Assembly (NCBI GenBank): GCA_050289385.1
Contig: JBNKFQ010000074.1
Span: 1 to 43,224 of the forward strand
Direction: 5' to 3'
DNA length: 43,224 bases
Source: JBNKFQ01 sp050289385
Lineage (GTDB): Bacteria > Pseudomonadota > Gammaproteobacteria > Pseudomonadales > Porticoccaceae
Shown: piece by piece, positions 16,374 to 25,577 of the stretch
How positions within the stretch are numbered: position 1 is the stretch's first letter
How the letters are laid out: each line of letters starts with the position of its first letter
The notes under the pieces: generated by a model
Seen by the model: the letters and a program-made list of their open reading frames with translations, nothing else
The model's database searches: none
What the model was told of the DNA's origin: nothing
Position numbers and translations under genes: made by a program

Positions 16374-17627
16374 TTACATATGCTCAATCAATGCGTCACC
16401 AAACCCGGAACACGACACCAGCGTGGCATCGTCCATCAAACGCTCGAAATCGTAGGTAACAGTACGTGCGGATATAGAGCGTTCCATCGCACTGACGATA
16501 AGGTTGGCAGCTTCATTCCAACCCATGTGGCGCAACATCATTTCAGCCGACAGAATCAGTGAGCCCGGATTGACCTTGTCCTGACCGGCGTATTTGGGTG
16601 CAGTACCATGAGTGGCTTCAAACAGGGCCACACCGTCGGACAAATTGGCGCCGGGAGCGATACCAATGCCACCCACTTGCGCAGCCAGAGCATCGGACAA
16701 ATAATCACCGTTAAGGTTGAGCGTCGCAATCACATCGTATTCGCTGGGGCGCATCAGGATTTGCTGCAACATGGCGTCGGCAATCACATCCTTGACAATT
16801 ATGTCTTTACCCGTATTGGGGTTTTTGAAAACATGCCAGGGGCCGCCATCCAGAGCCTCCGCACCAAACTCATCCCGCGCCAGCTCATAGCCCCAGTCAC
16901 AAAACGCACCTTCGGTGAATTTCATGATGTTACCCTTATGCACCAGCGTTACTGATTCCTTGTCCTGGTCTATGGCATATTGCAATGCCTTGCGAACCAG
17001 GCGTTTGGTGCCTTGCTCTGATACCGGCTTAATTCCGATACCGCAATTTTGCGGAAAGCGGATCTTCTCAACACCCATCTCTTCCTTGAGAAAGTTGATA
17101 ACCTTGTCTGCTTCTTCAGTGCCGGCTTTCCACTCGATACCGGCATAAATATCTTCCGAATTTTCCCGGAAAATACACATATCCACTTTTCCGGGCTCAC
17201 GCACCGGCGAAGGTACACCGGTAAACCAGCGCACCGGCCTCTGACATACGTAAAGATCCAGTTGTTGGCGCAGGGCGACATTGAGCGAGCGAAAACCACC
17301 ACCCACAGGCGTTGTCAGCGGACCCTTGATGGCCACGGAATACTCTTTGAGAGCGTCCAGTGTTTCGGCTGGAAACCAGTCACCTTCGTAGGTTTCCGCT
17401 GCCTTTTCACCGCAGTAAACCTCCATCCAGGCGATAGATCTCTCATTGCCGTATGCTTTTGCCACAGCAGCGTCAACCACCCTTTTCATTACTGGAGTGA
17501 TGTCTACCCCGATACCATCCCCTTCTATATAGGGAATAACAGGGTTATCGGGAACATTCAGGGACAGGTCTTCATTGACGGTGATTTTTTCACCAGTGGC
17601 AGGCACTTGAATATGCTGAAACGCCAT
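16374..17627 (-). CDS. icd: NADP-dependent isocitrate dehydrogenase
   Basis: TCA-cycle enzyme converting isocitrate to 2-oxoglutarate with NADPH. The 417-residue product is of the E. coli Icd type: IPYIEGDGIGVDIT (about 31-44), substrate loop GGGFRSLNVALRQQLDLYVC with Ser114 as the likely AceK phosphorylation site, IFRENSEDIYAGIEW, GNIMKFTEGAF, NLNGDYLSDALAAQVGGIGIAPGAN and ATHGTAPKYAGQ. It is convergent with cspD and divergent from rluE across a 188-bp gap in which I recognise no operator. Confidence 0.97.
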   Translation of the reverse strand: MAFQHIQVPATGEKITVNEDLSLNVPDNPVIPYIEGDGIGVDITPVMKRVVDAAVAKAYGNERSIAWMEVYCGEKAAETYEGDWFPAETLDALKEYSVAIKGPLTTPVGGGFRSLNVALRQQLDLYVCQRPVRWFTGVPSPVREPGKVDMCIFRENSEDIYAGIEWKAGTEEADKVINFLKEEMGVEKIRFPQNCGIGIKPVSEQGTKRLVRKALQYAIDQDKESVTLVHKGNIMKFTEGAFCDWGYELARDEFGAEALDGGPWHVFKNPNTGKDIIVKDVIADAMLQQILMRPSEYDVIATLNLNGDYLSDALAAQVGGIGIAPGANLSDGVALFEATHGTAPKYAGQDKVNPGSLILSAEMMLRHMGWNEAANLIVSAMERSISARTVTYDFERLMDDATLVSCSGFGDALIEHM

Positions 17628-17815
17628 TACTTTCTCCGTCTCAAATTAAGGTGGGCTAAAAAAACGCGCGGATTCTACCACTTTCTGGCGCCGGTTTGTA
17701 ACCGGTACCGTTTCAGAGCGATAATTATGGATAGTGTTGGGTTGTCAGCGCTCGGCCGGGCCTGAGGCGAGGCTGTACTTGTGTTGATACGTTGAGGCTT
17801 GATAACCGAGGCTTT

Positions 17816-18454
17816 ATGTCCCAGATAATCCTGCTGAACAAACCTTTCGGGGTTCTGTGTCAGTTCCACAGTGACGATCGGCGCCCTACTCTGGCAGACT
17901 TGGTGAAGCAGCCTGATGTTTACCCTGCTGGTCGGCTGGACCATGACTCTGAGGGGCTGGTTTTGCTAACCAGTGACGGTGCTTTGCAAGCTCGCATATC
18001 TCACCCTCGCCACAAACTCAAAAAAACCTACCTGGTTCAGGTTGAAGGGCTAATCGATAAGCCGGCACTGGCCCAGCTCAGGCAAGGCGTCATTCTCAAC
18101 GACGGCACAACCCGCCCCGCATCGGCAAAGCGGATTACCACACCGGACTTGTGGCAGCGCGACCCGCCAATACGGTATCGCAAAAACATTCCAACATCCT
18201 GGATTGAACTGACGATTACCGAGGGGCGCAATCGCCAGGTGCGCCGTATGACAGCGGCAGTGGGCTTCCCTACCCTGCGACTGGTGCGTATCGGGATCGG
18301 TAACTGGCGGCTCCATCCTTTGCAACCGGGCGAATCGCGGCTTGAAGAAGTTTATACTCCACGGCAGAATCTGCGCCCCAAAACCGGTAGCAACAGCAGG
18401 AATCGCAATGCCAGATCGAATACATCTCACCGTGGCCAGCGTCGTCGTTCGTAA
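17816..18454 (+). CDS. rluE: 23S rRNA pseudouridine synthase (RluE type)
   Basis: Isomerises a specific uridine of 23S rRNA (U2457 in E. coli). The 212-residue product has the RsuA/RluE catalytic motif AGRLDHDSEGLVLL with Asp42 as the catalytic aspartate, HPRHKLKKTYLVQVEG, and EGRNRQVRRMTAAVGFPTLRLVRIGIG. The ATG at 17816 has a GAGG ribosome binding site; an upstream TTG does not. A basic Arg/Asn/Ser-rich tail (about 190-212) is coded in the region that overlaps nudJ. Confidence 0.92.
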   Translation: MSQIILLNKPFGVLCQFHSDDRRPTLADLVKQPDVYPAGRLDHDSEGLVLLTSDGALQARISHPRHKLKKTYLVQVEGLIDKPALAQLRQGVILNDGTTRPASAKRITTPDLWQRDPPIRYRKNIPTSWIELTITEGRNRQVRRMTAAVGFPTLRLVRIGIGNWRLHPLQPGESRLEEVYTPRQNLRPKTGSNSRNRNARSNTSHRGQRRRS

Positions 18455-18845
18455 CGACTGTTTTTTGATGGTGCGAGAACGCAGTAACGGTGGCCTTGTG
18501 TACAACCAGCCCGCCGGGCATGTGGAGCCCGGCGAAAAGCTGTTTGACGCAGCGGTTCGCGAAACCCTTGAAGAAACAGCCTGGCATGTGGAACCCTATG
18601 GCATTCTAAATTTGAGCACCTGGCAGGCAGCTAATGGGATTACCTACCACCGCGTCTGTTTTGCCGCCCGGGCGCTCAATCACGATCCGGGGCGCGGGCT
18701 CGACCCGGATATAGAATCAACGCACTGGCTCAACTACGAGCAGTTGCTTGGCCAGCAGGCAACCCTGCGAAGCCCACTGGTACTGCAAGCGGTGGAAGAC
18801 TTTCGGAACAACCGGATTTACCCACTGGATATGATTCATGAGTAA
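18408..18845 (+). CDS. nudJ: Nudix hydrolase, NudJ type
   Basis: Phosphohydrolase; E. coli NudJ acts on HMP-PP and nucleoside tri- and diphosphates. The 145-residue product has the Nudix box GHVEPGEKLFDAAVRETLEETAW (about 37-59). The usual Gly before the last hydrophobic position is Ala58 here, but the metal-binding REtLEE core is intact. The ATG at 18408 lies inside rluE (47-bp overlap) and the gene overlaps mnmA by 8 bp, so rluE-nudJ-mnmA are tightly coupled. nudJ next to mnmA is common in gammaproteobacteria. Confidence 0.9.
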   Translation: MPDRIHLTVASVVVRNDCFLMVRERSNGGLVYNQPAGHVEPGEKLFDAAVRETLEETAWHVEPYGILNLSTWQAANGITYHRVCFAARALNHDPGRGLDPDIESTHWLNYEQLLGQQATLRSPLVLQAVEDFRNNRIYPLDMIHE

Positions 18846-19929
18846 GAAGCAAGTGATTGTCGGCATGTCTGGCGGCGTGGACTCTTCTGTGGCAGCACTG
18901 CTATTGCAGCAACAGGGCTACGAGGTATCTGGCCTGTTCATGAAAAACTGGAACGAAGATGACGGTACAGAGTATTGCACGGCAAAGGACGATCTGCTCG
19001 ATGCGTGCCAGGTATCTGACCGCCTCGGGATTGAACTGCATACCGTAAATTTTGCCACTGAATACTGGGACAACGTGTTTGAGTATTTTCTGGCTGAATA
19101 CAAAGCGGGCCGCACACCCAACCCGGATATTCTTTGCAACCGTGAAATCAAATTCAAGGCGTTCCTTGACTACGCCACCGGCCTAGGTGCTGACATGATC
19201 GCGACCGGGCATTATGTGAGACGTGCCGATATTGATGGCGAAACACACCTGCTCAAGGGGCTGGACGCCAACAAGGACCAAAGTTACTTTCTGCACGCCG
19301 TAAATGAGTCTGCATTTGCCCGCAGCCTTTTTCCTGTTGGTGAGATGGAAAAACCCGACGTGCGACATATAGCAGAGCAGCACAAACTCGTTACTCATAA
19401 CAAAAAAGACAGCACAGGTATCTGTTTTATTGGTGAACGTCGTTTTCGGGACTTCCTGGAGCAATATCTTCCTGCCCAGCCGGGAGACATTTGTACACCT
19501 GAAGGAAAACTGCTCGGAACACATAATGGCCTGATGTATCACACAATGGGCCAACGACAGGGACTGGGCATCGGTGGCACCAAATCCGGGGAGGATGCTC
19601 CCTGGTATGTAGCCGACAAAGATCTGGATAGGAATGTGTTAATCGTCGTTCAGGGGGGCGAGCACCCGTTGCTGTATCACGATACCCTGACCGCCAGCCA
19701 GTTAAACTGGATTAATGGAACACCGGCAAACACCGAATTCCGGTGCATGGCAAAAACACGGTATCGTCAGCCAGATCAGGCGTGCACGGTTTTTGTTGGC
19801 AACGACGATTGCCAGGTGGAATTTGATATACCCCAGAGGGCTCTGACTCCCGGCCAATCTGTCGTCTTTTACACAGAGGAAACCTGCCTGGGTGGCGGTG
19901 TTATTGAATCCAGGTTCAATCGCCGGTAG
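18838..19929 (+). CDS. mnmA: tRNA-specific 2-thiouridylase MnmA
   Basis: Thiolates U34 of Lys, Glu and Gln tRNAs with sulfur from the Tus relay. The 363-residue product has the PP-loop GMSGGVDSSVAALL (about 9-22), the catalytic cysteines Cys100 (PDILCNREIKF) and Cys196 (STGICFIGER), and the tRNA-binding TMGQRQGLGIGG. The first 8 bp overlap nudJ. hflD follows 72 bp later, the conserved mnmA-hflD-purB order. Confidence 0.97.
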   Translation: MSKKQVIVGMSGGVDSSVAALLLQQQGYEVSGLFMKNWNEDDGTEYCTAKDDLLDACQVSDRLGIELHTVNFATEYWDNVFEYFLAEYKAGRTPNPDILCNREIKFKAFLDYATGLGADMIATGHYVRRADIDGETHLLKGLDANKDQSYFLHAVNESAFARSLFPVGEMEKPDVRHIAEQHKLVTHNKKDSTGICFIGERRFRDFLEQYLPAQPGDICTPEGKLLGTHNGLMYHTMGQRQGLGIGGTKSGEDAPWYVADKDLDRNVLIVVQGGEHPLLYHDTLTASQLNWINGTPANTEFRCMAKTRYRQPDQACTVFVGNDDCQVEFDIPQRALTPGQSVVFYTEETCLGGGVIESRFNRR

Positions 19930-20001
19930 CCCTGGCTTCATGCCCTTGTGATCAAACCCATATTATTAGATCTTTATTGTTAAACACTGCAAGGAGTCAC
20001 A

Positions 20002-20631
20002 TTGAGTAAACCGACACGCGACCAGGTCATTGCACTTGCCGGTATCTTTCAGGCGTGCCATTTGGTGGAAACCCTGTCCAGGAGTGGCTCAATACCTTAC
20101 GACAGTTTCGCCACCTGCGTGCATTCAATTTTCGAACAGCATCCGGACAACACCGAATCGGTATATGGCAGCCTGCCTTCACTACGCCTGGGAATGGATG
20201 CCATGCATGAGCTGTTAACCATGCAGCGCAGCGGACAACCTTCAGACACCATACGATATGTAGTCGGCATCTCCCACCTGCAACACAAACTGAGTCGCAA
20301 TCGCAAGATGTTGCAAACAGTTGGCCGCGGCATCGAACGCGCCAATGAACAATCGCGGCATTTTTCTGAAACCCACGAAAATGTATTGGCCAGCCTGGCA
20401 GATCTGTACCAGAACACATTGAGCACCTTCCGTTATCGTATTCAGGTCAACGGTTACGCCAACTACCTGCAACAGACATCCATCGCAAACCGGGTTCGCA
20501 CCTTGTTACTGTCCGCTGTTCGCAGTGCGGTGTTGTGGAATCAACTGGGTGGCAGCCGCTGGCATTTGGTTTTTTATCGCAAGCGTATTCTGCAACTGCT
20601 TCAGGACCTTCAGCGAGAGGCGTACCAATAG
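20002..20631 (+). CDS. hflD: High frequency lysogenization protein HflD homologue
   Basis: Membrane-associated helical protein known in E. coli to bind phage lambda CII; its cellular role is unclear. The 209-residue product is all-helical with family segments GIFQACHLVETLSRSG, LRLGMDAM, YVVGISHLQHKLSRN and a C-terminal RIQVNG...QQTSIANRVRTLLLSAVRSAVLWNQLGGSRWHLVF. It uses a TTG start at 20002 with a strong AAGGAG ribosome binding site. It follows mnmA, with purB downstream beyond a 446-bp structured gap. Confidence 0.93.
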   Translation: MSKPTRDQVIALAGIFQACHLVETLSRSGSIPYDSFATCVHSIFEQHPDNTESVYGSLPSLRLGMDAMHELLTMQRSGQPSDTIRYVVGISHLQHKLSRNRKMLQTVGRGIERANEQSRHFSETHENVLASLADLYQNTLSTFRYRIQVNGYANYLQQTSIANRVRTLLLSAVRSAVLWNQLGGSRWHLVFYRKRILQLLQDLQREAYQ

Positions 20632-20663
20632 ATATACTGACATTAATGGCATACTTAAATGGC

Positions 20664-20837
20664 ATCACTTACTTAAGCTTGAATACGACCTTAAATGGTC
20701 GCACGTCGGTAGTCGTACGTCGCACGCTAAAAACAACATGCCTCGTAGTCCTCTGTCACGGGGCATTTGGTTTGTGCGAAGAAGCGTTGGACCGGCCTTA
20801 AAAGCGTGCGACGTGCGACCGCCCTTGAGTAAGCGAT
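20664..20837. repeat. Nested foldback C, unrelated in sequence to repeats A and B
   Basis: The outer arms 20664-20677 and 20824-20837 are inverted over 14 bp (12 matches). Next, GGTCGCACGTCG (20697-20708) pairs with CGACGTGCGACC (20809-20820). A second CGTCGCACGC on the left can complete the right-hand arm if a 14-base duplication is looped out. At the apex ATGCCTCGT pairs with ACGGGGCAT over 9 bp with one G-U pair (about 20738-20766). It shares neither ends nor core with the elements at 4015 and 8574. Confidence 0.6.
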
Positions 20838-20962
20838 TGGAAACCGGACCGGCCCACCTGCCGATTTGGCAGCTCGGCCCAGGGAACAACCCCCAACCTG
20901 CCCGAATTACTGTTAGCTTGTTTTGCACAATTCCGGGCTACTGCTGCCCCATAGCGATGAAC

Positions 20963-20991
20963 CTGAAATAAAAACGGTTTTCCGGTATGAT
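20963..20991 (+). promoter_or_regulatory. Candidate purB promoter
   Basis: CTGAAA (20963-20968), a 17-bp spacer and TATGAT (20986-20991) make a plausible sigma-70 promoter about 87 bp before the purB start. The -35 box is poor (3 of 6 matches). No clear PurR box was seen. Confidence 0.4.
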
Positions 20992-21077
20992 TTACCGCCT
21001 TTCAGCGGTCGCTTGATTCGGCCATGGCATTAGTTACACATCAGTTACGCAAGGGAGTCGCTACGGCGAAATCTGGT

Positions 21078-22445
21078 ATGAACCTTTCAGCACTTACAGC
21101 GGTCACACCCATTGACGGTCGCTACGCGTCCAAAACCTCTATTTTACGTAATGTATTCAGTGAATATGGCTTGATCAAATGCCGGGTTCTGGTTGAAGTC
21201 CGCTGGTTACAGCACTTGGCGGCGCACCCGAAAATTGAGGAAATTAACAAACTTTCCAGTGATGCAAACTCTGTGTTAAACGGAATAGTTGATAATTTCA
21301 ATGAGTCTGACGCAGCTCGCGTCAAGGAAATTGAGGCAACCACCAATCACGATGTCAAGGCCGTGGAGTATTTCATCAAGGAACGCATCGCCGACAATAC
21401 CGAGCTGAAAACCGTTGGTGAATTTGTTCACTTTGCCTGTACATCGGAAGACATCAATAATTTGTCACACGCGCTGATGCTCCGGGAAGGACGCGACCAG
21501 ATTTTGTTGCCTCAACTGCAAACCATTGCAGACACAATTGCCGGCCTGGCAAAGGCCTTTGCCGATGTGCCCATGTTATCGCGTACTCATGGCCAGACAG
21601 CGTCACCAACAACCGTTGGCAAGGAGTTTGCCAACGTTGCTGCGCGGATGTACCGTCAAATTGAGCAGATCAGGCATATCGAATTACTGGGTAAAATTAA
21701 TGGTGCAGTGGGCAACTACAATGCTCACATGTCAGCTTACCCGGAAATTGACTGGGTAGAAAACGCAAAATGTTTTATTGAGGATTTGGGGCTAAGCTTT
21801 AATCCGTACACCACTCAAATTGAACCTCACGACTATATCGCAGAATTGTTTGATGCCTTTGCCAGGTACAATACGATTCTTGTTGATTTTGACAGAGATA
21901 TATGGGGCTACATTTCTCTTGGCTACTTCAAGCAAAAAGTAATCGCCGGAGAAGTTGGTTCCTCAACCATGCCCCACAAAGTGAATCCAATTGACTTTGA
22001 AAATTCGGAGGGCAATCTTGGTATCGCCAATGCCGTTTTTAATCACTTGTCTGCAAAACTGCCAATATCACGCTGGCAGAGAGATTTAACTGATTCTACT
22101 GTATTGCGCAATATGGGTGTCGGTTTTGCTTATTCTCTGATCGCTTATGCATCAACCATGAAAGGGCTTGGCAAACTCGAACTAAATGAAGTGCGCCTGG
22201 CAGAAGACCTGGATAACAGCTGGGAAGTATTGGCAGAACCGATCCAAACCGTAATGCGTCGTTACGGTATTGCTGAACCTTACGAAAAGCTGAAAGCCTT
22301 TACTCGCGGTCAGGCGATGACGCGAGAATCAATGAGCGCTTTCATAGATTCACTGGATTTACCAGACGACGCCAGGGCGGCGCTGCAGGCATTGACTCCG
22401 GCCAGTTATATTGGCAATGCTGCAGAGCAAGCCAAAAACATATAG
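21078..22445 (+). CDS. purB: Adenylosuccinate lyase
   Basis: Catalyses two fumarate-releasing steps of purine synthesis (SAICAR to AICAR and adenylosuccinate to AMP). The 455-residue product starts MNLSALTAVTPIDGRY and closely follows the E. coli type throughout: TTNHDVKAVEYFIKE, HFACTSEDINNLSHALML, SRTHGQTASPTTVGKE, and the signature GSSTMPHKVNPIDFENSEGNLG. The ATG at 21078 is chosen by comparison with E. coli; an upstream ATG at 21024 would add 18 unrelated residues. The roxA start lies 30 bp after its stop. Confidence 0.97.
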   Translation: MNLSALTAVTPIDGRYASKTSILRNVFSEYGLIKCRVLVEVRWLQHLAAHPKIEEINKLSSDANSVLNGIVDNFNESDAARVKEIEATTNHDVKAVEYFIKERIADNTELKTVGEFVHFACTSEDINNLSHALMLREGRDQILLPQLQTIADTIAGLAKAFADVPMLSRTHGQTASPTTVGKEFANVAARMYRQIEQIRHIELLGKINGAVGNYNAHMSAYPEIDWVENAKCFIEDLGLSFNPYTTQIEPHDYIAELFDAFARYNTILVDFDRDIWGYISLGYFKQKVIAGEVGSSTMPHKVNPIDFENSEGNLGIANAVFNHLSAKLPISRWQRDLTDSTVLRNMGVGFAYSLIAYASTMKGLGKLELNEVRLAEDLDNSWEVLAEPIQTVMRRYGIAEPYEKLKAFTRGQAMTRESMSAFIDSLDLPDDARAALQALTPASYIGNAAEQAKNI

Positions 22446-22475
22446 TTGTTGCTTGCCTTCAACCAGGTGCATACC

Positions 22476-23648
22476 ATGAATAACAGCTTTACGAGCCTCG
22501 GCGGCGTGTCTGTCGAGGCTTTTTTGGAGGAATATTGGCAGAAAAAACCGCTGCTGGTTCGCCAGGCTTTCCCCGAATTTGAATCACCAATTACCCCGGA
22601 TGAACTGGCCGGACTTACACTAGACGAAGATGTGGAATCTCGCCTTGTTATTGAAGACAGCCCAGAAGGGCCCTGGCAGTTGCTGCGCGGTCCTTTTGAA
22701 GAAAAAGATTTTCAACAACTGCCACCGGATCATTGGACTCTGTTGGTGCAAGCAGTAGATCAATGGGTTCCGGAAATGAAGGCGGTGCTAGAAAAGTTTG
22801 CTTTTCTGCCCAACTGGAGGCTGGATGACCTGATGGTGAGTTACGCTCCCAAAGGTGGCAGCGTTGGCCCCCACTTCGATTATTACGATGTCTTTTTAAT
22901 TCAGGGCCATGGCAAGCGACGCTGGCAAGTTGGCAACAAGTGCGACGATGACAGCCCACGTCTGAATGGCACCTCGCTACGTATTCTGAAACAGTTCGAA
23001 ACGGAGCACGAATGGGTGCTTGAACCTGGCGATATGCTATACCTTCCGGCTCAATACTCTCACCACGGCGTTGCAATGGACAGCTGCATGACGTATTCAG
23101 TCGGGTTTCGTGCGCCCAGTGTTGCTCAAATTATTGACGATCTCGCGACTGAAGCTATCTCGCATTGCAAGGATCATCAACGCTATCGAGACCCCGCGAT
23201 AAAGGGTGATATCAACCCTGGCGAAATTCCGGCAACGGCGATCGGGCAGCTGAAGAATATTATTGGTGCAGCACTGCTTGACGACCAGCTGTTGCAAACC
23301 TGGTTTGGCCGTTATATGACTTCTCGCAAATATCCTGATCTGGATCTTGGCTCATACCAGGACGCAAAATATGACTGGGAAAAATATCTGCAATCAGGGA
23401 GAGAACTGAGCCGGCACCCTGCTTCACGTTTCGCCTTCTGTGCCGGTATCCCGGCACAACTGTTTGTCGATGGCGAGGTCACTGAAGTTGAGCAGGCATT
23501 TGCCGAACTGTTATGCAGCAATAAAGCATTAAACCGAAAAAATCTGGCCACCTTTATTAACAACAATACCGACAGGAATGTACTTGCACAGCTGGTGGAG
23601 TATGGGGCATTGTTTATGCCAGATGAGCATATGCCAAACGACCGTTAG
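22476..23648 (+). CDS. roxA: Ribosomal protein uL16 arginine hydroxylase RoxA (YcfD, cupin/JmjC type)
   Basis: Fe(II)/2-oxoglutarate-dependent oxygenase that hydroxylates an arginine of ribosomal protein uL16. The 390-residue product has the JmjC/cupin core with the HxD pair His133 and Asp135 (GPHFDYYDVFLIQGHGKRRW) and a distal histidine at 196 or 197 (YSHHGVA). A C-terminal winged-helix-like region and dimerisation part follow. The ATG at 22476 is preceded by an overlapping frame that begins right after purB, but MNNSFTSLGG fits the family. It lies 30 bp after purB, probably in one operon. Confidence 0.92.
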   Translation: MNNSFTSLGGVSVEAFLEEYWQKKPLLVRQAFPEFESPITPDELAGLTLDEDVESRLVIEDSPEGPWQLLRGPFEEKDFQQLPPDHWTLLVQAVDQWVPEMKAVLEKFAFLPNWRLDDLMVSYAPKGGSVGPHFDYYDVFLIQGHGKRRWQVGNKCDDDSPRLNGTSLRILKQFETEHEWVLEPGDMLYLPAQYSHHGVAMDSCMTYSVGFRAPSVAQIIDDLATEAISHCKDHQRYRDPAIKGDINPGEIPATAIGQLKNIIGAALLDDQLLQTWFGRYMTSRKYPDLDLGSYQDAKYDWEKYLQSGRELSRHPASRFAFCAGIPAQLFVDGEVTEVEQAFAELLCSNKALNRKNLATFINNNTDRNVLAQLVEYGALFMPDEHMPNDR

Positions 23649-23665
23649 CGAGACAGATAAAGTTG

Positions 23666-23689
23666 ACCACCCCTGAATCCAGGGGTGGT
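23666..23689. terminator. Perfect hairpin between convergent roxA and S12 hydrolase
   Basis: ACCACCCCTG (23666-23675) pairs perfectly with CAGGGGTGGT (23680-23689) around a 4-base loop. It lies in the 53-bp gap between two convergent genes, so it probably terminates both. The T-tracts are short (ATAAACAGCCTTTT on the plus strand). Confidence 0.65.
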
Positions 23690-23701
23690 ATAAACAGCCT
23701 T

Positions 23702-25201
23702 TTATTCTTTTGTGTATGTATCTCCCTGCATTATCAGCGCTTTTACACTGCCGTCCATGTTCACTGTAAACTGAACCGGCTTTTCATCAAATGCCCAGGC
23801 CAGCGGCTCAGTTTGTGTCATTAAAAACGTATTCAGGTACAAAGGTTCCATAAAACCGGTAAAGTTCTCACCATAAACATATACAAGCCGACCATTTTCT
23901 TCCCTGACTTTGACCTCTCCCATCAACTTGCTGGAATAATTCCCAACATAGCTGGAAAGAGGTAAGGACGATTCATCCGAAAAATTTTCGGCCCTGGACT
24001 TCAAGTCTGCAAGTTCCTGTTTTGCCTTGTTTTCATACTCTACAGCGCTGTCGTAAGCTTTTGCTGCCCAATCCACATTTTCTGCCCCGGTATATCGATC
24101 AACGACCCAGCGAGCAATAGCGCTCGCAAGCCTTGAATTCATATTGGTCAGGACGGAAACACCGAGTTTTAATTCAGGAACAAAACTGCCGTACGATATC
24201 ATGCCATCCGTACCGCCAGCGTGGCCATATACTCGATAGCCACCCGACTCGCTGATGCTGATCGCCAGGCCATATCCACTAAAATTCTCTTCATACCGGG
24301 GTTTGGTAATGGCGTGCATTTTGCGAGTCTCGGCAAGAGACTCTTCTGATACTAACCGACGTCCATTAACCGTTCCCCCGTTGTAGTGAAAACGAAACCA
24401 CTTGGCCATATCTGAAACACTGGAGCTGATAGAACCGGCAGGCCCCCAGTTATCAATATTGCCATGAGGTATAGCAACCGGGGTTTTGTCTTTTCCAAAT
24501 CTGGAGTGAGGAGTTGCAACATTCGTGTTGCCGTTAAACCTTGTCGAGAGTGTACTGCTGTTTTTCATCCCCAACGGTTTAAAAATACGGTCTCCCACAA
24601 ACTTGTCCCAGCTTTTACCGGTAATTTCGGGAATGATCTCCCCTGCTGCCATAATCATATAGTTGTTATAAACCCAACCCGCACGAAATGGCTCAACAAG
24701 TGGCAAGTGCTTCATCAAGCCCAGCGCTTCCTTTCGGCTCATATTTGGCCTGGACCGAACTTCGATAAAACCGCCCCTTACTCCTGTGCGATGTGACAAC
24801 GCATCACGCAAGGTTGTTTGCCCCGTCACCATTTCATCACCCACCTGAAAACCCGGCAGGTGCTCCACCATATGGTCGTCAAAGCTCAATTTACCTTCGT
24901 CGGCCAACATGGCCAGCGCAATAGCTGTAAAGTATTTTGACTGGGATCCAATAGCAAAACGGGTGTGTTCGTCTACTGGCTCATTTTTGCCAACCGTACG
25001 CGTGCCATAGCCTTTTGCGACTATGGTTTTGTCTCCCAGGGTAACAGAAATCGCCAGCCCCGGCTGGTTCCATGTTTTCATGTATTTATTGATATAGTCA
25101 TCCAGTTCAGCAAGTGGGTCTTCTGCAGCCCACAGGGGCGTGGTGACCATACCCAGAAAAAGAATGACAAACACTTTTGGAAGTCGTTTGTAATTAATCA
25201 T
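23702..25201 (-). CDS. Exported S12-family serine hydrolase (class C beta-lactamase/D-aminopeptidase-like)
   Basis: A 499-residue penicillin-binding-protein-like hydrolase. A Sec signal peptide (about 1-26, ending PLWAAED) is followed by the beta-lactamase fold. It has Ser86-x-x-Lys89 (GSQSKYF), a YxN motif (WVYNNYM) and an HxG motif (YGHAGGTDG) in place of KTG. A C-terminal lipocalin-like domain of about 120 residues (LSSYVGNYSSKLMGEV... onward) is typical of EstB- or Pab87-like members. Substrates may be D-peptides, esters or beta-lactams and cannot be read from the sequence. It starts the second accessory block. Confidence 0.88.
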   Translation of the reverse strand: MINYKRLPKVFVILFLGMVTTPLWAAEDPLAELDDYINKYMKTWNQPGLAISVTLGDKTIVAKGYGTRTVGKNEPVDEHTRFAIGSQSKYFTAIALAMLADEGKLSFDDHMVEHLPGFQVGDEMVTGQTTLRDALSHRTGVRGGFIEVRSRPNMSRKEALGLMKHLPLVEPFRAGWVYNNYMIMAAGEIIPEITGKSWDKFVGDRIFKPLGMKNSSTLSTRFNGNTNVATPHSRFGKDKTPVAIPHGNIDNWGPAGSISSSVSDMAKWFRFHYNGGTVNGRRLVSEESLAETRKMHAITKPRYEENFSGYGLAISISESGGYRVYGHAGGTDGMISYGSFVPELKLGVSVLTNMNSRLASAIARWVVDRYTGAENVDWAAKAYDSAVEYENKAKQELADLKSRAENFSDESSLPLSSYVGNYSSKLMGEVKVREENGRLVYVYGENFTGFMEPLYLNTFLMTQTEPLAWAFDEKPVQFTVNMDGSVKALIMQGDTYTKE

Positions 25202-25301
25202 GGTGATTGTTCCTGGTGATTATTTATTCAGATAACAGCTTAGGATCAACAAACCCAAATGGTCTTGTGACCGTGCAGTTTCACAAAATGCTACAGGCAA
25301 T

Positions 25302-25326
25302 CAGACACAGCCAGACACAGCCAGAC
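25302..25326 (+). repeat. 10-bp tandem repeat, 2.5 copies
   Basis: CAGACACAGC occurs at 25302-25311 and 25312-25321, followed by CAGAC. It lies about 100 bp upstream of the S12 hydrolase start. Its function is unknown. Confidence 0.6.
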
Positions 25327-25536
25327 CGGGAGATTGAATACGACAGTGCATGACTGTCATCGCCGGCTATACTAAACAACCACATCAATGAGAGATATAA
25401 TATTTTTTGAAAGTTTTTGAATATTTACATCACCCTGAACTCAGGCAATACAAATGACTGTTCTTTCACCAGGCAATCAAAAATCATTGAATCAGGAATT
25501 AGGCTCAAAAGCTGGCGTACAGATTAAGAATTTTTG

Positions 25537-25564
25537 TTGACCACAACCATTTGTATTGTATAAG
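25537..25564 (+). promoter_or_regulatory. Strong-looking sigma-70 promoter
   Basis: TTGACC (25537-25542), a 16-bp spacer and TATAAG (25559-25564). Transcription would start near 25571, only about 10 bases before an intrinsic terminator, and 118 bp before the VOC start codon. Confidence 0.55.
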
Positions 25565-25577
25565 ATGCCACCTTCTT

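Larger units (their letters stand above)
20632..21077 (+). other. Structured intergenic region between hflD and purB
   Basis: No gene was recognised in these 446 bp. They hold a nested foldback (20664-20837), a 9-bp direct repeat GGACCGGCC (20789-20797 and 20846-20854), a CTGCC-GATTT-GGCAG hairpin (20858-20872) and the likely purB promoter (20963-20991). The open frame that reaches back to 21024 is not needed for PurB. Confidence 0.6.

Noticed and set aside
20873..21077. PurR operator or purine riboswitch before purB
   Set aside because: No ACGCAAACGTTTNCGT-like palindrome and no three-way junction with the conserved riboswitch loops was seen.
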